This document shows positions 55,725-64,000 of a stretch of 64,000 bases of DNA, piece by piece. Below the pieces are notes generated by a model that saw nothing but the letters and a program-made list of their open reading frames with translations, searched no databases and was not told where the DNA came from. The position numbers and the translations under genes are program-made. The DNA comes from Ulota crispa (Eukaryota; Streptophyta; Bryopsida; Orthotrichales; Orthotrichaceae): NCBI GenBank assembly GCA_963920765.1, contig OY987245.1, positions 14,772,727 through 14,836,726 of the forward strand. Direction: 5' to 3'. Positions within the stretch are counted from its first letter, which is position 1. Every line of letters starts with the position of its first letter.

Positions 55725-56223
55725 GTTAGAATAAGGTACAAGCTACAAGTTGTGTTCCATCAAGCATGTTCGCTTCTCCAGGAGTGTGATTTTCAAGAGA
55801 CTGTTACAGAAACGGAGAGATCTTTGGTTACACCAGCCAAATCTGATTCAGATCAACGTCTTTTTTCTCTCTATGTGAGTTTCGTATACAATTTCAAAGG
55901 GTTAGTTTGTAGATCACAGACATTCGAGTTCTATATGGCCAAGTTATGCTTACACCACTTGCTGATCCAATTCTTACCAAGTATATTGATAGATGAGTTG
56001 CAACCCTCAGTATTTCTGTATTCTTATATATTTCTTGCACTTGGTTTACCATACAGTTTCTGATATTGCAGGCCAAGGAGCTGCACCGAATGGGAACCAG
56101 ATGGACATGGTGGGCCCATCACTGAGCTTCCAAGACAACGAAGTGCCGGAAGTGCAACGTATGATCAACACAGCTCTCATATGCATTCAAAGCGCAGCCG
56201 AGCATGGAGCGAGACCATTTTGA
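55725..56223 (+). pseudogene. Receptor-like kinase C-terminal fragment
   Basis: Two exon-like blocks. 55734-55874 reads KLQVVFHQACSLLQECDFQE then ETERSLVTPAKSDSDQRLFS and ends at a good donor (CTCTAT/GTGAGT). 56072-56223, after TTGCAG, reads SFQDNEVPEVQRMINTALIC then IQSAAEHGARPF and a stop. The phrase VQRMINTALICIQSAAE-x-RP is the kinase subdomain XI segment of plant receptor-like kinases, where VxRxIxxALLCxQ-x-RP is typical. No other kinase motifs are present, so this is a remnant. The first block has a decayed copy at 26993-27175; its origin is unknown. Confidence 0.55.
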
Positions 56224-57440
56224 AGGGTGCTACGCTTGAGCTCAATGAAATCCGAGTCAGATAGAATGTTTATTGCTTGCTGCTACCTCAATATTGGCAA
56301 CCAAGCAAGCAATAGTAAGAACTGGGCACATAAGGGTTAAGGTAGACAGAGCAGCCAAAAATACACAAATGCGGAATTGTTAGTTGTTTACATTTGTATG
56401 CATTCAATGATCCCAAATACCGCACCTGTGTAATACGCCATATTCATTAAATTGGGAATTGTACCCTAATACTCGGTTTAAGTTGGTCACCTTAAACCCA
56501 TAATGTCCGAAAAGTTCCAATTTAATGAATAAGGAATACTATTCCTTATCAGGCATGATCTCACTCACAGAAATGTAAAGTGGAGCTAAATCACTGCATG
56601 CTGTTGAAACGAGTGTAATGCAAGCGTAAGGCACCAAGTGGTGTAAATTTCTTACACTTTTATGTGAGATAAGCTCCTCCACCTCATGGTCCCATACTCG
56701 CTTCTATGGCTCTTGCCCTCGTGCACAGTTGCGTTGCCTTAGCTTGGTGAAACTGCATTTGAAATGGCATTCTCTTCAGAAAAGTAAAGCAGTGCATGGG
56801 TTCAGTTCTGCGTGGTATGTCGGTATGTGAGTAGTGTACAAAATAGACGCGTCCGAGTAAATATTACCACGGAGACGATTGAGTGAGTACATAATACCAC
56901 ACTGTGCTCTGATATTAGGATTTAGGGTTTAAGGTTTAGGGTTTTGAGATTTATGGTCATGTGATGGTTGAGGTTGATATATTGCGAATGCAACAGGGAC
57001 AAGGAGAATCAAGACCAGTCTGGATCTTGGCGGTAAACTCATCCTGATTTATCTTCTCCTATCTCGAATGTGTCGGTAAATGATTTTCAACACACGGAAT
57101 GCTTCGAATTGCTGGGCAGTGGTTGGAAACTTGTGATCAATAGCAGCTAAGTTAGGTGGAGGCGTTTTTCAGTCGTATTTTCAGCATTTCGGGAAAAATC
57201 TGACTGGGGGACCCACTGTGCCGTACGAGCTCACCATGGCGAAAGCCACTTGTCAGGATCGCTAAGTTATATGCATCAATTCGACCTCTTTATGGACGAT
57301 AAAACTTCCTCTGGAGTGTTATTCAGACATCGGTAGTCTTCGTTCTCAGGGGTTCTGGATTTTGAGCAACTCCATGTCGACTGTAGTGGTTTCTAGTTGA
57401 AAAAGTTTAGGGTTTCGGGTCCTCAGTCGCAGCTGTAGCA
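56224..57440. promoter_or_regulatory. Region upstream of the Nudix gene, with telobox-like motifs and a MITE
   Basis: No gene. A TTAATTTGGG-family MITE lies at 56433-56538 (ACGCCATATTCATTAAATTG and the inverse of CCAATTTAATGAATAAGG). GATTTAGGGTTTAAGGTTTAGGGTTTT-like telobox runs lie at 56928-56948 and TTTAGGGTTTCGGG at 57408-57421, just before the start codon. Such motifs are common in plant housekeeping promoters and leaders. No TATA box could be fixed. Confidence 0.5.
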
Positions 57441-60400
57441 ATGGCGACATTGTCCACCCCTTGTGTCTCCCGATTCTTGGCATCTCCTCGATTGCGACCA
57501 GCATTGGGCGAGCCCATTCGAGTCAGAAGAGCGATTCCATGCCGCAATCCGAAGCTGTGGGTACGTGCCGTGAGAGCGCAGGCTTCGGTTGAAGGAGAGC
57601 TCCAAGGCTACTGGCAGCATGTTCATACCTGTAACGCTGGCCGGGTAGGTTTCCACATCGCTTCTGTGTTTAGGGTTCGAAGGCTTTAGGGTTTGAGGAT
57701 CAATTTAATGCACTCTTTCAGCATGCAATAACTAAAATTTTAGATATCTTGCACTAAGGTGGACATACCCATTCCCGTGCGGCTCTGAATTCCGCACCCT
57801 ACATTTGAGGTGTTCACCATACACTTCTGAACCCAGAGTAATGAACACTACTTGCACAAGTCAAGTGCTGTCATAAGAACACATGCAAGTAGTTTCTTAG
57901 TCTACAGTTGCTTTTAGGGTCTTATGAGCTGTAACTGTGCCCTTCAATTTAACCCCTAAACGCCCAAGGGAGTAAGGGCAAAACATAAATGCGTTCAAAA
58001 AAAATACTCTTGTAACTTAAATGAAGTTTGTTTCAAAAAAGAAAACAAAAATCATGATATTTAGCAATTATAAGTCCGGACCAATATTAAAAAAAAAGTT
58101 ATGTACTCTTATTTAATGACTTTAGAAGCATTTACCATTTAATATTCATCAATATTACAAATTTTATTCATGAAACACAAAATTTGGTATGATTGGTTAA
58201 AAACAGACATTATGTTTGAAAGTTCAAAAATGCAATATTTTTGATGGAGAGAACATCATTAGTTTCCCAAAATAGTAAATTTTGTAACACTAGCAAATAT
58301 TGAAGTGTTTGTTTTTGAAAAATTCTCCTTGATGGAGTTTAACTTGGATTGACATGATTCAAATTGGGTTGGAAAGTAGACTTACTTTCTTATATAAAAG
58401 TATTTTTTGTTTTTCAAAAAATGTTTTTCTTTTCTTTTTGGGTAGCCCGCAAAAAAGGGCAGCGACCAAAAAATGGTCCATTGGGCGTTTAGGGGTTAAA
58501 ACATTCTGCAATACTTTTTTCCACAAAAATAATATTCCATGATAGCTTGTTGAATGGCTAATCCCATGGATTTCTTTCCTGAATTTTCTGAGACCTTGCG
58601 GTACCCCAAACCCTTGAACGGGTCTGTCCACCTTAGTTGTACTCAGTAGCTGAATGCAGTGACGTCCTTGCAGGAAAGGCAGGTGGAGTTCTTACCATTC
58701 ATTCTCGAAGACAGGAAAATTGGTTACATCCATCCGAGGTAAAGTGTCAGGCACTAGCTCCGTGTATGTTTACCAAGCTCTCTACCATTTCCATTGTTGT
58801 CTCAGATGGCATGCTGAGTTTGCTGTAGAAGTTCAATTGGATTACTGCGTGTTATAACAGATTCTTGCAACATTTAAGACGATTTCCTGAGGTTCGTGTA
58901 TGTTTACAAAGTGCTCTACTATTTCCACCGATGTTTGAGATTCAGATGGCATGCTGAGTTTGTTGTAGAAGTTCAATTGGAATATGCGTGTTGTGACAGA
59001 TTCTTGCAACATTTAAGACGATTTCCTGAGGTTTTTACTGTCCGTGACGATGGGGACAATGAGACGAGCAAAGGCTGGGTCACGCTGCACAAATTGCTTC
59101 AGTCACCCAGAGAACGCACGGATGCGGTAGAAACTGTGTTGCGCTTACTGGAATCGGAAGGACTCGTCCCTGGATGGCGCAATGAGGTACTTTTTTAATC
59201 AACAGCTCTTCTCCAAACTCAAAACTTTACAATGCAGAGATATTTGCTATGAAATTGAATCCCAAAGGATCTGTTGTTTGGATGCTGTCGATACATGCCA
59301 AAGTTAGGAAAGCTCATAGTTTTATGGGAAAGTTTCATGAATACCCCTGAAATTTGCAATAATTTCATAGATACCCCTGCTTTTTCAGAAATTTCATAAA
59401 TATGCTTAGACCCAAAAAAATCAAGCGTTTTTTATGTTGTGCATGCCACTTCCCTTCTTCCTTTGTGTGCATACATAACAAAAAAAGTAATGTGCGCACT
59501 CAGGGAGAAGGGAAATGGCATGCACAACAAAAAAAACGCATAATTTTTTTTGGTCTAGGGGTACTTGTGAAATTTCTGAAAAAGTCGGGGTATCTATGAA
59601 ATTATTGCAAACTTCAAGCGTATCCATGAAATTTTCCCTAGTTTTATTGGTGGATGACCTAAAACCGACACTTGAATCAATAGGGGTAGTCACAGCACTT
59701 TCTTGGCCGCCTGTGCAGAATGAGAATGCAAACGTGTCGTTTTGCTTTGCTGTTGGCTGCTTGAGCTTCTGTTTTTGTTAGTGTGTGAAACTTCTCACAG
59801 CCCCATTCTTCTCCTCTAGAGGTGAAGAATGGGGCGGTGAGAAGTTTAGGAGGAGAAGTTTCACCTCTCGCACCCCACGTTTCACCTTGTTGTGCTTGTT
59901 TTTATTGTTGCTTGATTGCTCCCATTGGTGGAGAGCGAGCGCAGTAATTACTGCATCTTCTAAAAGCAAGTAATCATTCCCCATTCTCATTCTCCAAATC
60001 AAACAAATGGGGTGTCACACCATCTTCACAAAGAATGAGCTTCTATTGGCTCCTCTTTTCTCTCTGCAATTTCTCAATCTCCATTCTCTTTCCATTCTCC
60101 AAGAAGCCGTGACTACCCCTAATATGAGAATGAAACTTCTATGAAGGATGAGAAGTTGTGGAGTGGAAGTAGGAGCCATTGGGAGCACTTTTTCATGAAG
60201 GTGTGACTTTTGTGGGCAGTGGGGAATGGAGAATGAGTTTTTAAAAAAAATGGTGATGTGCTAAGAAAGCAAGTTGCATTTGCACACTTAACCAATATTT
60301 CCAATTACAAGGAGGGTGAAAGCAAGAAGAGAAAAATGAAAAAGAGACATGCATTGGTAAAAATTTCATGTGTTATAGCTTCAAAGACTGAGAAGTTTTC

Positions 60401-63400
60401 CTCTTCACCTTGCACGCCCACTCTTCTCCTTAGGAGGTGATGAAACAAAGTTCTCAGTTTTCAAAGAGTAGGGGTTAACAAAGCAAGGAGAGAGTGCCAC
60501 AACCCCATTTTGTGAAGATTGAGAATGCGGTGAAGAAGGTGTGACTACCCCTAATGTTCCCGTAACATATAAAACCTCATATTTCCCGTTTCAACCACCG
60601 TGGGTGCTCCTACCTCACATCATTGCTATTTCAGCTCTAGTACCATAAATAAGGTTTTAAATAGGACTAGCCTATATTTGGAACTTCGTAAAAACGGCAT
60701 ACAGAAAGTCTTCTCGATGATCCATGGGAGTTTTTTCTGTGGTCATAAGAATCATGTAGTGATTTCCGTATAGGGAGCCTTTGCATGATCACTATGACTT
60801 TAGAGAGACCAAGAAGTAGATTCTCTTTTAAGCTGTCGTCTACTGTTCTTGCAACAAGTTAGTTTTGCTGGAAAAACTTGCTTTTGTAGCTAGTAATGCT
60901 ATCTTGTTTTAGAGGCATTTAATCAGCATTCAGTTCAGATATTTATATTATGTAATTGACTTAACTTTGTTGCTTCTGTTGTTCATGCAGCATTTTCCAG
61001 TGGTTACGAGTTTTGGAGGACGACCTCTTTTCACTTTAGAACGTGCTGCTGTTCCGTTTTTTGGCACCAGAGTACAGTTTTGTTCCCGTTTCGTCAGTGC
61101 AATCTACTCATTTTCTGCATTTTTTTAAATCTCTCAAGGCTACGATGCACTTGAAGTTTATCATCTTCTTCAGGTTACGGAACTTTTTTAGGTGAGAATT
61201 CCCATTGCAAATAGTCTCATGTGATTTAAACCAAAACAGGCATATGGGGTTCACATGAACGGCTATGTTCAAGTTGATGGAGAAAAGCATCTTTGGGTTG
61301 CTAAGCGTAGTGCGACGAAGCAAACCTTTCCGGGCATGCTGGACCATCTTGTTGGTGGAGGCCAGGTCAGACTTTGTCTCACTTAGCTCTTGAATTTCTC
61401 ACACTTTGTGATGTGGCCAAAAAGGTTAACCTATCCTAATTGCTACACTTCCTTTGATTCCATTACCTCACTGGCCTAATTTTTAGATCAATGCAAGAGA
61501 CTCATAATGCTTATTGTTTTGTATATTTTTTTGATATTTTCAAAGATGAAATTTAGGGAACGTAAACTACCTTTGTATAGGCCATCCTTGTAGTAAACAA
61601 AATGCTTCAACTCACATTGGCTGCTTAGAAAAGCTCGTCTACTTCGATTAGTTACATTTGAAATCTAGTCATAGTTTCGGAGATTGCGCTTTCCTTTGAG
61701 TGCTAAATATAAGTTTAGTATTTTGGATGGTGCCTCTTTTTAGGTAGACATTCCTGAGTACTGAGGTCCTTGTGAAGTTTGAAATTCTGTTATGTCCTTG
61801 TAATTGTTCTTGTGAGGAACAGCCTGAAGGAATTGGCTGCAAGGAGAACCTTATCAAAGAATGTGATGAAGAAGCTGGAATCCCGGCAGATATTGCAGCC
61901 AAGTATGTGAAGCCAACCCTTGTCCAAAGAATGCCACAAAAACTCAACTTTTCTTGCAATACCTTGAGATTCTCCAACTACTGAATGAAGTAGAAAATTG
62001 TGTCTTTTGTAGGGCTACCCCTGTAGGATTTGTCAATTATGAGCAGATCAAGGGAGAAGCGTTTAAGAGAGACGTTCTCTTCTGCTACGATCTGGAGCTG
62101 CCCACGGATTTCCTGCCTTCAAACAAAGGTATCAATCAGAATCCCTGCCTTTTCTTTGTCCAAAGTAGAGGACTTTTGAGGTCAAATTTTTCCTGTTATA
62201 TTGAAATTTCTCATGCAACTTCCAAGTGGAAGGTTGTAGAATACTTAAAATCAACTTGAATATTTTAAGCAAAATATTTGGTGGGACCTGGCTTTGAAGT
62301 TTGTTGCTCCCAACTCTGGAGCAAAATCTCACCTTCTTTAGTGCCAAAACTTCGAAAAATTTGCTGCCATGTAGGCATTTCTAAGTGAACTATTGTGCAA
62401 AAGAACATAAACCAACAAAGATCTAACAACCATATGAGCTATTCATAGCACCCCTCAAATAAGTTGAAACTCTTTGTAACTATTAGCAAGAAGGTCTTGG
62501 GATAAATTTTAGGGAAAATTTGATGGATACCCTTGAAGTTTGCAATATTTGTATAGATATTCTTGTGTTTTTAGAAATTGCACAAATACCCTTGGACCAT
62601 AATTTTCAGGCATTTGTGTTGTTGTGCATGCCACTTCCTTCTCTTTGTGCGCACATTGCTTCTTTTTTGTTATTGCACTCCCTTCTTTAACATTGGTCAT
62701 GAGAGAAGTGACAAGCACAACAAATAAATGCCTAAAATTTATAATCTAAGGGTATTTGTGCAATTTCTGAAAAACGAGGGGTATCTATACAAATATGGGA
62801 AACTTTAGGGGTATCCGTCAACTTTTCCCTAGAGGTTACTAAAATAAATTGGAACTATCCTTTGTCAAAAAAAATTATTGGCATTCAAAGTTGACAATTC
62901 TTTGACATTTTTGACCAATAGTTTGTTGATTGATGTTGTCTTGCATTATAGGACTTGAGACATAGTGTAAGTTGCCAGGTCCTAATTTTCAGCTCTTGAC
63001 CAATCATGTTTTTGAGATTTCAGTGGGACTTGGGATATAGTGTGAACCGCCTTCAGTGTCTAAGTATTAATTTTTCTTGTGATATGTACTGATGCAGATG
63101 GTGAAGTTGAAAGTTTCGACCTGGTACCTGTTTCTGAAGTGTCTCAAGTCATCCGCAATTCCCAGCGCTACAAGCCAAATTGTGCTCTGGTTGTCATTGA
63201 TTTTCTATTCCGTCATGGGTAAGCTCTTCTGTAAACTTGAAGCACTTCTGGAATTATTACTCATCTTCTTATTTTCATAAAACTTAACCCCCAAGTGGCT
63301 TAACTAGAAAATAAAATGGCCAAATGAATAGCCAATTTAGGTAACCTTTAACTCATATTTCTATCATAGAGCATGATTTCTTCTTTCTGTTATTGCTTTT

Positions 63401-63564
63401 GGTTACTTTTCTTAAAACTTTTTGGATGGTTTTTTTCAACTCCTTTATATGTTGGAATGTTGAAAGTATCTCAAACTCTTCATGTTTCGTCCAGATTCAT
63501 TCATCCAGATCAACCCGGTTATTTGCACCTTCTGCAGAGTTTGCGAAGTGGTGAGTGCCAATAA
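57441..63564 (+). CDS. NUDT20: Plastid-targeted Nudix hydrolase with DUF4743 domain (NUDT20/24 type)
   Basis: Nine exons read by eye: 57441-57644, 58683-58738, 59000-59186, 60991-61071, 61240-61365, 61823-61902, 62013-62128, 63098-63218, 63495-63564. Introns are GT-AG with matching phases, giving 346 residues (Arabidopsis NUDT20/24 about 374). The Ser/Arg-rich start (MATLSTPCVSRFLASPRLRP) fits a chloroplast transit peptide. Then come the DUF4743 part (FLPFILEDRKIGYIHPRF, about 70-150), GGRPLFTLERAAVPFFGTR, GYVQVDGEKHLWVAKRSATK, TFPGMLDHLVGGGQ, and the Nudix box near 216-238 (GGGQPEGIG...KECDEEAGI). As in this subfamily, the first Glu of the box is Ile and the REU Arg is Lys. The end is FIHPDQPGYLHLLQSLRSGE. 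Known relatives remove phosphate from damaged (oxo-, oxy-) thiamine diphosphate; that role is inferred. The introns are full of MITEs. It looks intact. Confidence 0.93.
57757..58633. mobile_element. AGGTAG-family element in Nudix intron 1, carrying a TTAA element
   Basis: AGGTGGACATACCCATTCCC and the inverse GGGTCTGTCCACCT are ends with TA on both sides. Without the insert at 57949-58499 it is about 326 bp and matches 29523-29927 throughout. It ends about 50 bases before exon 2. Confidence 0.85.
57949..58499. mobile_element. TTAA (piggyBac-like) element nested in a MITE
   Basis: TTAACCCCTAAACGCCCAA and the inverse TTGGGCGTTTAGGGGTTAA are perfect 19-bp ends on TTAA. The sister host at 29523-29927 reads through (TGCCCTTTAATATAAAATGT), while here the flanks are GCCCTTCAATTTAA and TTAAAACATTCTG. 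The interior is AT-rich without coding capacity. Confidence 0.88.
58761..59032. repeat. Tandem duplication of the intron 2/exon 3 junction
   Basis: 58761-58894 and 58895-59032 are two copies of about 134-138 bp. Each contains the 3' part of intron 2 and the first 31 bases of exon 3. Those 31 bases (58861-58891 and 59000-59030) are identical, and both are preceded by CAG. Copy 1 is followed by GGTTCGTG with a GT, so it could act as a 31-base decoy exon; including it would shift the frame. Confidence 0.9.
59326..59638. mobile_element. Mutator-type MITE in Nudix intron 3, perfect 9-bp duplication
   Basis: GGGAAAGTTTCATGAATACC and the inverse ending ATGAAATTTTCCC are the ends. TAGTTTTAT is present on both sides (59317-59325, 59639-59647). 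The interior phrase TTGTGCATGCCACTTCCCTT pairs with its inverse. 313 bp, non-coding. Confidence 0.93.
59683..60119. mobile_element. TA-flanked MITE of the GGGGTAGTCACA family in Nudix intron 3
   Basis: GGGGTAGTCACAGC and GCCGTGACTACCCC bound 437 bp with TA on both sides. A hairpin (CCCATTCTTCTCCTCTAGAG and its inverse) lies at 59800-59840. Confidence 0.82.
60120..60551. mobile_element. Second, left-truncated copy of the same MITE
   Basis: The right end GAAGGTGTGACTACCCC with TA is intact. The left end lacks the terminal repeat and begins GAATGAAACTTC, directly after the previous element. The interior (GAGAAGTTGTGGAGTGGAAG) matches 6053-6479. Confidence 0.6.
62512..62829. mobile_element. Mutator-type MITE in Nudix intron 7
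   Basis: GGGAAAATTTGATGGATACC and the inverse ending TCAACTTTTCCC match the other three copies. The flanks TAAATTTTA and TAGAGGTTA agree at six of nine bases, so this copy is older. Confidence 0.8.
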
Positions 63565-64000
63565 TAGCGCATGCCTTTCAGCTGAAACTTGGAAAGAAAC
63601 TGCAAGTTTCTTAGATTGTGCAAAAGAGATGCGTGTCCAACATTCTTTAGCAATTGTGAAACTCTTCCTATTTCCATTGTACAAATCAAAAACACCTAAA
63701 AACAATGACTTAATAGTCTAACATTGTCTTTTTGCTTGACATTGCCTTTTCTTTTTTAGTACTACCCACTACATTGAATACTCTTATTAGGTTGTCTTTC
63801 AATTTAGATTGCCTTACTTTCATTAAAGTTTCATGGGTGTGACTACTTTCTCAACAAGGATATGATATGGGGGGTTTACCATATGAGGATATGAAATTAG
63901 GGTTTGTTGGCAAAAAATATTGTATTACTTATGATTGTTTATTGCTGAAATTTTTGTACAAAAGCTACCAACATTGTAGCAAAAAATGTAAATTTTCCCC
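63565..64000. other. Downstream of the Nudix gene
   Basis: Presumed 3' untranslated region and flanking DNA. No second gene begins before the window ends. Confidence 0.5.

Noticed and set aside
1-64000. tRNA, rRNA or organellar DNA
   Set aside because: No cloverleaf, rRNA core sequence or organellar gene was recognised; a covariance-model search would be needed to exclude tRNAs.

Overview
The window looks like nuclear DNA of a green plant (streptophyte). Three things point there: a spliced gene for cytosolic ribosomal protein L18a/eL20, a spliced nine-exon gene for a plastid-targeted Nudix hydrolase of the DUF4743 (Arabidopsis NUDT20/24) type, and plant telobox-like AAACCCTA motifs near these genes. 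The species cannot be told. The AT-rich, repeat-choked background and the somewhat divergent L18a would fit a large-genome seedless plant or a charophyte, but this is a guess.

Layout. 1-16.6 kb is intergenic DNA built almost wholly of small inverted-repeat elements (MITEs), foldbacks and nested insertions, plus GC-rich fragments carrying the palindrome TCCGATGTCGGA and an 838-bp non-autonomous transposon (14247-15084). 16.7-18.4 kb is RPL18A (four exons, a MITE in intron 3). 18.4-22.2 kb is more repeats. 22.26-24.69 kb (minus) and 31.83-33.97 kb (plus) are two copies of an unrecognised polytopic membrane protein gene in inverted orientation about 7 kb apart. The plus copy is open after one intron; the minus copy has a frameshift and a nonsense codon. 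34-39.6 kb is repeats only. 39.6-54.6 kb is, on my reading, one DNA transposon of about 15 kb: its two ends match each other as inverted repeats and also match the ends of the 838-bp element at 14.2 kb. It carries a decayed minus-strand gene that looks like a DDE-type transposase and a decayed plus-strand gene with a coiled coil and a RING-like Cys/His cluster. 55-56.2 kb holds two gene fragments, one a receptor-kinase C-terminus. 57.4-63.6 kb is the Nudix gene, whose introns 1, 3 and 7 are filled with MITEs and whose intron 2/exon 3 junction is tandemly duplicated.

The genes do not form an operon or a shared pathway. Only the two membrane-protein copies and the two modules of the large transposon are related to each other. 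The dominant theme is transposon history. At least ten inverted-repeat families are visible, and several insertions can be proved inside the window by comparing filled sites with related empty sites (3340-3665, 57949-58499, 33976-34374, 35764-36139, 9322-10525). Exon boundaries and repeat edges were read by eye and may be off by a few bases. No transcript or database evidence was available.
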